From: PWXP01 sp034005525
GTDB taxonomy: Bacteria > Planctomycetota > Planctomycetia > Pirellulales > Thermoguttaceae
Assembly (NCBI GenBank): GCA_034005525.1
Contig: JAVEUP010000008.1
Location: forward strand, 20,704 to 84,703
Direction: 5' to 3'
Length of the DNA: 64,000 nt
The position numbers and the translations under genes were made by a program. This document shows, one piece after another, positions 1 to 7,985 of this stretch (position 1 is its first letter; each line of letters opens with the position of its first letter). The notes beneath the pieces are model-generated. The model was not told where the DNA came from, made no database searches, and worked only from the letters and a program-made list of their open reading frames with translations.

Positions 1-1
1 C

Positions 2-322
2 GTCCACGAGGTGAAGCTCATTGTCGACCTCATCTATCAGGGTGGGCTGAACTACATGCGTTACAGCATCTCGAACACGGCCGAGTACGGCGACTACTCC
101 CGCGGTCCCCGCCTGGTGACCGACGAAACCCGGGCCGAAATGCGGCGCATTCTGGAAGAAGTCCGCAACGGCAGCTTTGCACGCGAGTGGATCCTCGAAA
201 ACAAGGCCAACGCCCCGTGTTTCAAGGCCCTCCGCCGCCGCGAGCGGGAACACCCCGTCGAACAAGTGGGCAAAGAGCTTCGCCGGCTGATGTCGTGGAT
301 CGACGCGAAAGAAGTCGAATGA
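2..322 (+). CDS. ilvC: Ketol-acid reductoisomerase, C-terminal part (5' truncated by window edge)
   Basis: This is the C-terminal knotted domain of acetohydroxyacid isomeroreductase, the second common enzyme of branched-chain amino-acid synthesis. It converts acetolactate to dihydroxyisovalerate with NADPH and Mg2+. The frame is open from the first complete codon and ends at a TGA. The segment reading HEVKLIVDLIYQGG followed by ISNTAEYGDYSRGP is the conserved metal- and substrate-binding block of the family, where the Glu of the HE(V/L)KLIVD motif is a metal ligand. The tail (ENKANAPCFKALRR) is also typical. The N-terminal NADPH-binding domain lies upstream of the window. The identification is secure; only the extent is incomplete. 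Confidence 0.95.
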   Translation, partial: VHEVKLIVDLIYQGGLNYMRYSISNTAEYGDYSRGPRLVTDETRAEMRRILEEVRNGSFAREWILENKANAPCFKALRRREREHPVEQVGKELRRLMSWIDAKEVE

Positions 323-418
323 AGTCGCAGCGGGCGGTAGTGGGTATCGAGGACCGAGTACTGAGTACTGGGCACTGGGCGCTGAATGTTTCCAGCATAG
401 ACGAGATGGCGTCAGGCT

Positions 419-1336
419 ATGCGCGAAGATAAGCACCTGCCTGAACGTAAACGCGGTTGTGCGAGGCCGCTTTTTGAAGATCACACTCGCCGGTTCGCTG
501 CGAATCGCTACGCCTATCCGGTACTCAGTCGGCGGTCGGGCGGCATATCGATCGGCGTGAACCTCAGCCGCGACAAGATATGCAACTTCCGTTGTGTTTA
601 CTGCCAGGTCGAGCGCGAGGGCAGGGGCGAAAGCAGTGTCCGTCAGGCCGAGCCTATCGATCTTGCCCTTCTTGCTGAGGAACTAACGGCCCTGGTCAGC
701 GCGGTGCAATCCGGGCGCCTGTTTGAAGGGCCGCGCTTCACTCAGACGCCGGTGCATCTCCGGCGTCTGAACGACATCGCGCTGAGTGGCGACGGCGAGC
801 CAACCCTATGCCCGCAGTTCGCCGAGGCAGTGGAAGTATGCGCCGAGGTCCACCGGAGGCTCCGCCTGGACGACGTGAAGCTGGTCCTCATCACCAACGC
901 CACCCTTTTGGACCGGGAGCCGGTCCGTCGCAGCCTGGCCGTACTCGACGCCTGCAACGGCGAGATTTGGGCGAAGCTCGACGCCGGCACGGAGGGCTAT
1001 TATCGGCGAGTTTCGCGATCGGCCGTGCCTTTCACGAAGCTGCTGGACAACCTCCGCGACGCCGCCCTTGCCCGCCCGATTGTCATCCAAACCCTGCTGA
1101 TGCAATTGGCCGGTCAGCCGCCCTCGGCTGAAGAAGTAGCGGAGTATTGCCACCGCCTCACGGACATCGTGTCGGCCGGCGGGCAGATCAAGCTCGTCCA
1201 ATTGCACACCGTCGCCCGCCGCCCCGCGGAGCCCTGCGTGGCCGCGCTGCCCGATGCAGAAATCGATGCCATTGCTGAGCAGGTTCGCGGTCGGACCGGC
1301 CTGCCGGTGGCGGTCTTCCCGGGCGGGCATCGTTGA
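419..1336 (+). CDS. Radical SAM protein (COG0731-like Fe-S oxidoreductase)
   Basis: The 305-residue protein carries the radical SAM cluster motif C55-x3-C59-x2-C62 (reading CNFRCVYC), preceded by GISIGVNLS. This layout is usual for the COG0731 group related to wyosine-base enzymes. A GDGEP motif near residue 125 corresponds to the SAM-binding GGE element. The enzyme would bind a [4Fe-4S] cluster and cleave S-adenosylmethionine, but the substrate cannot be told from sequence. The ATG at 419 has only a weak AGG ahead of it, so the start is less certain than the frame. It follows ilvC by 96 bp that hold no recognisable gene and is probably transcribed separately. The family is common as a stand-alone gene in Planctomycetota. 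Confidence 0.8.
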   Translation: MREDKHLPERKRGCARPLFEDHTRRFAANRYAYPVLSRRSGGISIGVNLSRDKICNFRCVYCQVEREGRGESSVRQAEPIDLALLAEELTALVSAVQSGRLFEGPRFTQTPVHLRRLNDIALSGDGEPTLCPQFAEAVEVCAEVHRRLRLDDVKLVLITNATLLDREPVRRSLAVLDACNGEIWAKLDAGTEGYYRRVSRSAVPFTKLLDNLRDAALARPIVIQTLLMQLAGQPPSAEEVAEYCHRLTDIVSAGGQIKLVQLHTVARRPAEPCVAALPDAEIDAIAEQVRGRTGLPVAVFPGGHR

Positions 1337-1513
1337 GCTTCGACGTGGGCGGAAGCGGTCGTCGCGAGCAGAGCATGGTTCTTTTGCGCTTTCGCGGCAG
1401 CATGCGTATCGGTCTTCATTATGGCAACGGGCAATCGTCCATCCGTATGCCACGGATCGCCGCCCCCGTTGCGGCCCCGCAGGCGAGTGTGAAATCCTTC
1501 TATCCAGTCAATT

Positions 1514-2425
1514 TTAGCGTTTCTGCCAGTCGATGTTTGAGAGCGATGCGAGGGCCAACTGCAGGGCGTGGGTGCCTTTGCGGCCATGGCCTTGGGCGGC
1601 CAGGGCCAGGTAAAGCTGGTGGGCCAGCGCGAGCCCGGGCAGCGACAGGCCCATGCGATTGGCTTCGTTCAGGGCGATGCCCATGTCCTTGATGAAGTGC
1701 TCGACAAAAAAGCCGGGGTCGAAGTTGCCCTGGATTATGCGGGGACCGAGGTTGGATAGCGACCAGCTTCCAGCGGCGCCCGAGGCGACCGATTGCAGGA
1801 CGGTTTCCAGGTCGAGCCCGGCCTTGTGGGCATACAGCAGCGCCTCGCACACGCCGACCATGCCGGAAGCGATGAGCGTCTGGTTGACCATCTTGGCATG
1901 CTGGCCGGCGCCGGGCCCGCCTTGACGCACGATGGTCTTCCCCATGCACTTGAAGCAGGGGCGCAATGCATCGACGACCTCGGGCTCGCCGCCGATCATA
2001 ATGGAAAGCCTCGCCTCGCGGGCGCCCACGTCGCCGCCGGAAACGGGCGCGTCGACGGAATAGACGCCGTTCCGGGAGGCCGTGGCAGCAATCTCAACAG
2101 CCAGCGAGGGCTCGCTGGTGGTCATGTCGACGATGATGTTTCCCGCCTTGCAGCCGGCCAGCACGCCTTCCGTGCCCAGAATGACCTCGCGCACGTCGTT
2201 GGGATAGCCGACTATGGTAAAGACCACGTCGGCAGCCTCGGCGACCGCCTTGGGACTGGCGGCCCAGCGGGCCCCGCGGTCCAGAAGCGGCCGGGCCCGC
2301 TGCCGCGTCCGGTTGAAAACGGTCGCCTGGAAGCCGGCGTCGAGCAGGTGCCCGCACATGCTCGAACCCATCACGCCGGTGCCAATCCATCCGATGCAAG
2401 TCTTGTTTGGGCCTGCCGCGTCCAC
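1514..2425 (-). CDS. NAD(P)-dependent beta-hydroxyacid dehydrogenase (3-hydroxyisobutyrate dehydrogenase family)
   Basis: A 303-residue cytosolic oxidoreductase of the 3-hydroxyisobutyrate / tartronate-semialdehyde reductase family. It has an N-terminal Rossmann motif (GWIGTGVMGSSM, residues about 12-23), the substrate-binding DAPVSGG block near residue 125, and the catalytic-lysine motif GAGQHAKMVNQ, whose K is the family's general acid/base. The length matches the family (about 290-300). The start is a GTG at 2425 with GGAG eight bases upstream. Members act on 3-hydroxyisobutyrate, 2-hydroxy-3-oxopropionate or succinic semialdehyde, and the residues visible here do not settle which. It sits alone, facing the radical SAM gene across about 180 bp of non-coding sequence. 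Confidence 0.85.
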   Translation of the reverse strand: MDAAGPNKTCIGWIGTGVMGSSMCGHLLDAGFQATVFNRTRQRARPLLDRGARWAASPKAVAEAADVVFTIVGYPNDVREVILGTEGVLAGCKAGNIIVDMTTSEPSLAVEIAATASRNGVYSVDAPVSGGDVGAREARLSIMIGGEPEVVDALRPCFKCMGKTIVRQGGPGAGQHAKMVNQTLIASGMVGVCEALLYAHKAGLDLETVLQSVASGAAGSWSLSNLGPRIIQGNFDPGFFVEHFIKDMGIALNEANRMGLSLPGLALAHQLYLALAAQGHGRKGTHALQLALASLSNIDWQKR

Positions 2426-2503
2426 GGTCGTCTCCAGGGAATTTGGGCGTCACGGGCCGAGCGAACAAGGCGAGCGGCAGAAACGATTCTGACGACGACC
2501 TTG

Positions 2504-2550
2504 TAGCCGAGTCTCTCCGAGACTCGGATTTCAGCGTCTCGGAGAGCCAC
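2504..2550. repeat. Palindromic REP-like repeat, family B copy 1
   Basis: Imperfect palindrome TAGCCGAGTCTCTCCGAG / CGTCTCGGAGAGCCAC in the spacer upstream of the dehydrogenase. A second element of the same design and orientation lies at 38264-38317 (TAGCTCGACTTTCCGAG / CGACTCGGAGAGTCGTGCCAC). Both can form strong hairpins and lie outside genes. Confidence 0.6.
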
Positions 2551-2637
2551 CGCAACAGGAAATCCGGCTTCGCCGCTCGCCCGAGCAGAACCCACAAGTC
2601 CGGGCAAGTCCCACTCGGCTCGCGCGACCTACTTGCG

Positions 2638-3309
2638 CTACCACCGTTCTTCGGGGCGGTTGAGGATTTCTGTCAACACAATGGCCTGCCGCAAGTTGGC
2701 CGGTTCCGACAGCAAGGCATACAGGCCGGCTGCGGAGGCGCCACTAGCTGCCGCCCCCGGGCTACCGGCAGCAAGTGCAGCCAAAGACGCGATTCGCGGC
2801 GTTTCGGCAGTCGGTTCCTCCCTGGCAGCAACGCTGGGCGTTGCCGGCGCCGTGATACGAGCGCGGGTCGGCCCGGGCGAAGGTCTCGCTTCCGCCTGCG
2901 GTGGGCCGTACTGCGCCGCCCGCCGCGCGGCCTGACCGGCGCCGGCCTGTCGGCGTGCCGCTTCGCGGGCACGTTGGCGCAGCATCTCGGCGCGAGCCGG
3001 CCCTTGGCCTGCAACCACTTCGGCCCGCACGGCCTGCTCCCCGGCAGGCTGCCGCGCGGGAGGCGGCGGCGCTTGCTCTTGCTGCCGGCGACGAGCTGCT
3101 TTGCGCAGGAATTCGCCGATTTCGTCCTCCAGATTGACCCCTTCCGGCGGACGTTGCTGAGGGCGCCGCTGTGGCCGCTGCATCCGGCCCTTCTGGGCCA
3201 TTTTCGCAAGCGCCTGGATTGCCCAGATGAACCCTGCAACCGCCAGGAAGACAATAAACCCGATAACGTCTTCGAGTCCGTTGGCAATCAACACAGGCAG
3301 CGGGTTCAT
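2638..3309 (-). CDS. Small single-pass membrane protein, last gene of the FloA cluster
   Basis: The 223-residue protein has one N-terminal membrane helix (residues about 12-33), then a long Pro/Gln/Arg/Ala-rich low-complexity region, and ends in a short ordered tail, RQAIVLTEILNRPEERW. I recognise no enzyme domain. Similar tails of the form (R/Q)xAIVLxEILxxP occur in planctomycete proteins beside FloA (from memory, not searched). Its ATG overlaps the floA stop by 4 bp (ATGA), so the two are translationally coupled and presumably co-expressed. Inference: an accessory of the flotillin microdomain, with the tail as an interaction peptide. Function unknown; confidence that it is a real gene is high. 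Confidence 0.75.
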   Translation of the reverse strand: MNPLPVLIANGLEDVIGFIVFLAVAGFIWAIQALAKMAQKGRMQRPQRRPQQRPPEGVNLEDEIGEFLRKAARRRQQEQAPPPPARQPAGEQAVRAEVVAGQGPARAEMLRQRAREAARRQAGAGQAARRAAQYGPPQAEARPSPGPTRARITAPATPSVAAREEPTAETPRIASLAALAAGSPGAAASGASAAGLYALLSEPANLRQAIVLTEILNRPEERW

Positions 3310-4352
3310 GCCACGGTTCCTTGCTTCTGGGTTGGGACGATTCCCGCCTTGGCGATCGCCGTGCGCATTTCGGTATCAGCCTGCACGTTGCGAAGCTTGT
3401 AGTAGTCGAGGATTCCAAGCTGGCCTTCGCGGAACGCCTGGGCGATAGCCTTGGGCACTTCCGCCTCGGCCTGGACCACTTTCGCACGGTTCTCTTCGAT
3501 GGCGGCGATCATTTCCTGCTCTTCGGCCACGGCCATGGCTCGCCGGCCTTCGGCATTCGCCTGGGCCACCCGCATGTCGGCCTCAGCCTGGTCGGCCTGC
3601 AGCCGGGCGCCGATGTTCTCGCCCACGTCGACGTCGGCAATGTCGATGGAGACGATCTCGAACGCCGTCTGCGAATCGAGCCGGCGCGCTAGTACGGTCC
3701 GCGAGATGCGATCCGGGTTCTCAAGCACTTCGCCATGCATCGATGCCGAGCCGATCGCGCTGACAATTCCTTCGCCCACCCGGGCGACAATCGTCTCCTC
3801 GGTAGCTCCGCCGATGAGCCGCTGGAGGTTTGCCCGAACCGTCACCCGAGCCTTCACCTTCAGTTGAATACCGTTCTGTGCAACACCGTCAAGCGAATCG
3901 CGGGGGCCACCGCGGGCCGGGCAGTCGATGACTTTCGGGTACACGCTCGTCTGCACGGCTTCGAGCACGTTCCGGCCGGCCAAGTCGATAGCTGTGGCCT
4001 GTTTGAAGTTGAGGTCGACGATTTTGGCCTTCTGAGCGGCGATCACCGCACGGATCACCAGCGGCACATTGCCGCCAGCCAGGTAATGCGCTTCAAGAGC
4101 CTTCGAGGTAACCCCCTGTTCATCGCCGATTCCTGCCTGAACCGCCATGATTTTGCTGCGAACTATGACAGCCGGGCTCACCTTTCGGAACGTCATGCCG
4201 AGCAAGTCGAGAATCCCGATACCTGCTCCGGTCGTGAACGACTGGATCCAGAATCGGAAATAGGTAGCGAACACGATGAGCGTCACGGCCAAGACGACAA
4301 GAACCGCGACCGCGCCAACCACCGAAATAATAAACCAGAGGTCCTCAGGCAT
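3306..4352 (-). CDS. floA: Flotillin-like membrane scaffold protein FloA
   Basis: A 348-residue member of the bacterial flotillin A family (YqfA, DUF2155/SPFH type), which assembles functional membrane microdomains. A hydrophobic hairpin or helix lies at residues about 5-30. The SPFH-like region follows (ALEAHYLAGGNVPLVIRAVIAA, TAIDLAGRNVLEAVQTSV, RVTVRANLQRLIGG), and then a helical segment rich in Ala/Glu (QADMRVAQANAEGRRAMAVAEEQEM). The start is the ATG at 4352 with AAGGAG just upstream; the frame is open about 48 codons further but without a better start. It sits downstream of two NfeD-type genes, as in the Bacillus yqeZ-floA-yqfB locus, and overlaps the next gene by 4 bp. The identification is strong. 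Confidence 0.93.
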   Translation of the reverse strand: MPEDLWFIISVVGAVAVLVVLAVTLIVFATYFRFWIQSFTTGAGIGILDLLGMTFRKVSPAVIVRSKIMAVQAGIGDEQGVTSKALEAHYLAGGNVPLVIRAVIAAQKAKIVDLNFKQATAIDLAGRNVLEAVQTSVYPKVIDCPARGGPRDSLDGVAQNGIQLKVKARVTVRANLQRLIGGATEETIVARVGEGIVSAIGSASMHGEVLENPDRISRTVLARRLDSQTAFEIVSIDIADVDVGENIGARLQADQAEADMRVAQANAEGRRAMAVAEEQEMIAAIEENRAKVVQAEAEVPKAIAQAFREGQLGILDYYKLRNVQADTEMRTAIAKAGIVPTQKQGTVA

Positions 4353-4568
4353 GGCTTGCTCCTTGTTTCGTTTCCGGAAATCAGGCGACCGGCGTTCTTG
4401 CCAGGTAGCGTGAAAAAGGTGAATGCCGCGGACAGAGCGGAACACACCGGTGCATCCACTCACGCCGGATCCCGCTTGGCCTGCGGGACCTGACAAACGA
4501 CCGCACTCTAGTTATCGCCGGATTGGCTCCACATGTCAACGGTTGGGAGGCCCTTGAGGCCCTTAATG

Positions 4569-5120
4569 TCAACTAAACGGGTCATCTATCGGCCGTTCCA
4601 AAGGGCTCGCGACCTCGGGCGTGGGGACCTCGTCATCGACCGGCCGCACGACCACACGGTTGCCGCGCACCTCCACAATCCGAACCCGTTGTCCCGCATC
4701 GACCGGCATGCCCTCGCTGACCGCGTCGATGGTTCGTCCGTCGAGCATAATGGCGCCGGCCGGCAGCATATCGCACTTCGCCTGGCCAACCTGCCCGATC
4801 ATCGCCCGAAGCCGCTGCAGTTCGGGATCAACGGGCATAACCTCCTCGCGAGTGGGGGCGGTAAGCAAGACGCGACGGCCCACGGCCGTGTGGGGCCAGT
4901 ATTTCAGTGCCAGAACGAGAGTGCCGGGCAAACCGGCGATCGAAATCAGGAGGAGAATCGTCCCGGTCGCCGCGCCGTGGAGGTACCCCAGCAGGATCCC
5001 TCCCAGAATGGAGCAGGCTGCCAGAAAGCCCAATACTCCGGCCGATGGGAAGAACACCTCAAGGACAGCCAGACCAAGCCCCAGTACAATCAGGCACACG
5101 GCCCAAATCCAAGGATCCAT
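4569..5120 (-). CDS. Short NfeD family membrane protein
   Basis: 183 residues: an N-terminal helix (MDPWIWAVCLIVLGLGLAV), two more hydrophobic segments to about residue 75, and a C-terminal OB-fold NfeD domain (residues about 100-165, with GQRVRIVEVRGNRVVVRP). NfeD proteins partner flotillins or stomatins at the membrane. This short form lacks any protease module. The chosen start at 5120 gives a clean membrane anchor; the frame extends 62 codons upstream but that part overlaps the promoter side and looks non-coding. It lies between the long NfeD gene (97 bp upstream) and floA (216 bp downstream), all on the minus strand. Confidence 0.85.
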   Translation of the reverse strand: MDPWIWAVCLIVLGLGLAVLEVFFPSAGVLGFLAACSILGGILLGYLHGAATGTILLLISIAGLPGTLVLALKYWPHTAVGRRVLLTAPTREEVMPVDPELQRLRAMIGQVGQAKCDMLPAGAIMLDGRTIDAVSEGMPVDAGQRVRIVEVRGNRVVVRPVDDEVPTPEVASPLERPIDDPFS

Positions 5121-5217
5121 CGCGGGACTCCAGGTTGCACGGAACGCACAAATCGTTTTCCGGTATTGTATCCAGTCGTGCGGCTTTTCCAAGACTCCGC
5201 CCGTTATGCTCCGACTG

Positions 5218-7455
5218 TCATGCGCCGCGCACTTCACAAACGATGACCCGGTTGCCGTGCACCTCGACCACCTCCACGGGCACGCCCCGGCCGACCGGAT
5301 CGCCATCGGTCAGCACGTCGACCAGGAGGTTATCGAACCGGGCCTTGCCGCTGGGGGTCAGCGGGGTTGTGGTCTTGCCGCGTTTTCCGAGCAGATTGGC
5401 GAGATCGACCATTGCCTCGCGACGGCTGAGGTCGGCGGCCTCTTCCCCCTCGGGAGGCATTAGCACCACGTGACGCAGCCCCGGCGTGCTGGGAATCCAG
5501 CGCCGGGCCAGAATCGCCGCCACGACCATGCCCACCGCCGCCCCGGCGATGGTGAGCATCGACTGCTGGAACTGGGCCATCTGGTACGGGTTGCGCGGGA
5601 CAATAAACGTCTGACTCGCCAGCACGAGCGATAGAATCACTAGGGTGCCGCCCCCCAGGCCGAAAATACCGAAGCCGGGCAGAACGAAGACCTCCAGCAA
5701 AACGCAGGCCACGCCAACGGTGAACAATAGTATCTCCAGCCATCCCGCGGTGCCGCCCAGGTAGTGCGACCAGAAGAAGAGCACGAAACAGACCGTGGCC
5801 AGGAACCCGCCGATGCCAAGTCCCGGCGTATGCAGCTCGAAATACAGTGCAAACCCGCCGATCATCAGCAGCAGCATGCTGACCCCCGGCGCGGCCAGCG
5901 CCTCGACGAAGTGGTCGGCCCAGCCCGGCGCCACGAAGTACGGGTCGTCTTCCAGAGCGTAGTAGCGCTTCAATTCGTCGAAGCTTTCGACCACCCGGGT
6001 GGCAAGTCCGTAGTCGACCGCCTCCCGGCCGCGCGCCCGAAACGGCGTCCCGGGCGTGGTCACCCTGCGGCCCTGCTCCCAATCACCCGCCTGCTCGGCC
6101 AGTTCATCATCGCTGAAATACTCCACGAGGTTCAGGCGCACACACTCGAAGACCGCCAGTTCCGGATCGACCATTGCAGCCGGCAGCGACCACGAACGTC
6201 CCTTGGCCGGGGCAAGGCTTTCGCGTATCGTTTGACGCGCTTGCTCGATCTCCCGCTCGGTCGGCTGATATGCTCCTGCCCCTCCCAGAACGGCGCCGGG
6301 ATGCATCAGCGTCTGGTCGCAAGCCAGCGCAATGAGGGCGGCATCGCCCAGTGCCTGATGCGGTATGTACGCGACCGTGCGAATCTTGCCGACATCCAAC
6401 GCTGCCAGATAATTCGCGAGGCTCACGCTGTCGACCAGCGAGCCGCCCGGGCTGTCGAACCACAGGCACACGAAATTCACCTCGCGATCGCGTATGGCGT
6501 CGTCAATGAGCCGCTGCACCTGCCGGCTGAGCGTCGCGTTGACCGGGCCCCTCACATCGACCCGGATCGCGCGCCACTGGCTTCCAAGCGACGGGTCCAG
6601 CAGCAGGGCGTCGGGCGTCAGCCCCAAGGCCGAAGCCACCTCGCGACGGTCGGTGGCCAGGTAGTCGATCAATCCCAGCGCCCGGGCTTCGCGCCCGGTC
6701 AACCGTGCCGGTTGGCCTGCGGCGAACAGGACGTCCGTCGATTCGATGGTGCGAGTCTTGTGGATTGCTTCGATTTCCGCAGGTAGAACGTACTCGCGGC
6801 CCAATTCGGTCTCGATGCGCAGCACCTCGACCCTCGGGTCCAGCAGCCCCAGCGCAACGGCCACCGGGACCGTTCTTCGGCGCTCGGCGATCTTGCGATA
6901 AACACTTAGGCGCGTTTCGTCGATAACCTCGTCGTCGACGCCCGCGGGGCCAAGTTCAGCACCGGGCGCCATGATGATCTCGTCGCAAGCGATGGCCGCC
7001 AGAACGGCATGCCCCTGAACCGTTTTGGGCAGGTAGGCAACGGTTGTCGCCAGATTCAGTTCCCGGCCGGAGAGGTACTCGGCCAGGCCGTGGGCCGTGA
7101 AGAAGTCGCTTCTCCGGCCATGTTCCTCTCCCCCAGGTGGAACGAAGAACTCGAAGATCAACACCGGTCGTGCGTTCTGGTCGGCTGCCCGCGCCAGCGC
7201 GCGGCCGGCAAACCGTTCAACTTCCCTGCGGGTTCGGTCGTCGATGGGCAGGTTCAGCCGCATAGTAGCCCCGAAGCGCGGCCCACCAGCAGCGGCGGCA
7301 TCTGCCGCAACGGCTTCTGGGCCGGCCGGGGCGGCAACTTCGGCAAAGTCGCCTTCCGACCTCGCGGCTGCTCCCAGCAGCAGCGCGACCGCAAGGACAG
7401 CCGTACCGGGTGGTCTGCCGGCTCGCTCCCGCGGTATTCGTGCCCTTTGCCTCAT
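5218..7455 (-). CDS. Long NfeD protein with two ClpP-like modules, apparently lacking catalytic serines
   Basis: 745 residues: a signal/anchor segment (about 15-32), a first ClpP-like module (about 65-275), a second (about 295-520), a cluster of four to five membrane helices (about 545-690), and a C-terminal OB-fold NfeD domain (about 690-745, ending VHGNRVIVCEVRGA). The known archaeal homologue 1510-N is a Ser/Lys membrane protease with its nucleophile in an A-S-A-G-T-Y-I-A-L context. Here the aligned positions read G148-H-A-V-L-A-A-I and G370-D-A-A-L-I-A-L, so the serine is Gly in both modules. The C-D-(E/Q) and M-x-PGA elements that follow are retained. The start at 7455 has GGGGAG upstream. 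First gene of the floA cluster. Inferred to be a scaffold or pseudoprotease rather than an active enzyme. Confidence 0.85.
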   Translation of the reverse strand: MRQRARIPRERAGRPPGTAVLAVALLLGAAARSEGDFAEVAAPAGPEAVAADAAAAGGPRFGATMRLNLPIDDRTRREVERFAGRALARAADQNARPVLIFEFFVPPGGEEHGRRSDFFTAHGLAEYLSGRELNLATTVAYLPKTVQGHAVLAAIACDEIIMAPGAELGPAGVDDEVIDETRLSVYRKIAERRRTVPVAVALGLLDPRVEVLRIETELGREYVLPAEIEAIHKTRTIESTDVLFAAGQPARLTGREARALGLIDYLATDRREVASALGLTPDALLLDPSLGSQWRAIRVDVRGPVNATLSRQVQRLIDDAIRDREVNFVCLWFDSPGGSLVDSVSLANYLAALDVGKIRTVAYIPHQALGDAALIALACDQTLMHPGAVLGGAGAYQPTEREIEQARQTIRESLAPAKGRSWSLPAAMVDPELAVFECVRLNLVEYFSDDELAEQAGDWEQGRRVTTPGTPFRARGREAVDYGLATRVVESFDELKRYYALEDDPYFVAPGWADHFVEALAAPGVSMLLLMIGGFALYFELHTPGLGIGGFLATVCFVLFFWSHYLGGTAGWLEILLFTVGVACVLLEVFVLPGFGIFGLGGGTLVILSLVLASQTFIVPRNPYQMAQFQQSMLTIAGAAVGMVVAAILARRWIPSTPGLRHVVLMPPEGEEAADLSRREAMVDLANLLGKRGKTTTPLTPSGKARFDNLLVDVLTDGDPVGRGVPVEVVEVHGNRVIVCEVRGA

Positions 7456-7509
7456 CGGAAACAACTCCCCACCTTTGTTCGGCTGCGATCCGCCCCGTGA
7501 ACGGCTACT

Positions 7510-7683
7510 CCGAATCATTCTTGACGATGTAGGGTGGTGACAAGCAAGCCAAGACCCTGGTGGGCCTTCGGTCGCTTGGCCCGGCCTGCTTCCAGCACAC
7601 GGCGTTCAAACCACCCCGGCGTGGCTTGCGCAGGCCCACCAAGGAATTGCGCGATCTTGTCCCACCCTACGTGAATAATCCAA
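7510..7683. mobile_element. MITE-like interspersed element, copy 1 (diverged ends)
   Basis: A ~174-bp non-coding element related to those at 16841-17015 and 26069-26242. Shared core: GATGTAGGGTGGTGACAAG at the left, CCACCCTACGTGAATAATCC at the right, and internal CTGGTGGGCCTTCGGTCGCTTG facing CTTGCGCAGGCCCACCAAGG, so the whole unit can fold into one long hairpin. The left end here is degraded (CCGAATCATTCTTG instead of CCGGATTATTCACG) and no target duplication is visible, suggesting an older insertion. It carries no open frame of its own. Confidence 0.75.
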
Positions 7684-7985
7684 CCCGCTCCACGCCCGGG
7701 CAAGGAACGATGTCCTTCTCAAGGTATTATAGGCTTGAGCGGGGAAGACCGTCAATTTGGCGGAAAGGGAGTCTGTGACACGATTTCCCGGCAATGCCGA
7801 TTCCCTGCTGGCCTGGGGGTTCCCGTTCAGGCATCGGCTGGCGTGCCTTCGGTTCGCTGTTTTGGGTTCTTCCGTTTCTGGGCGCGGACCGTGCTCTGCC
7901 GGAGTACCGGTTTCGGCCGGCGCGAGGAAACCGCCTGAAGGCGGGACTCCAACCCTGGCGGCTTGCACCTGGGAACGGAGGAGCC
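7684..7985. other. Non-coding spacer between mnmE and the NfeD cluster
   Basis: About 300 bp with no supported gene on either strand. It includes a short hairpin (AACCGCCTGAAGGCGGGACTCC at about 7928-7950, stem CCGCCT/AGGCGG), a motif often seen as a dispersed palindrome in planctomycete spacers. I see no convincing promoter or terminator. Confidence 0.5.

Noticed and set aside
4353..4496. Longer FloA start
   Set aside because: The internal ATG at 4352 has AAGGAG and puts the membrane helix at the N-terminus; the extension has neither.
7510..7683. Full insertion sequence
   Set aside because: Too short and without a transposase frame; annotated as a non-autonomous MITE-like unit instead.
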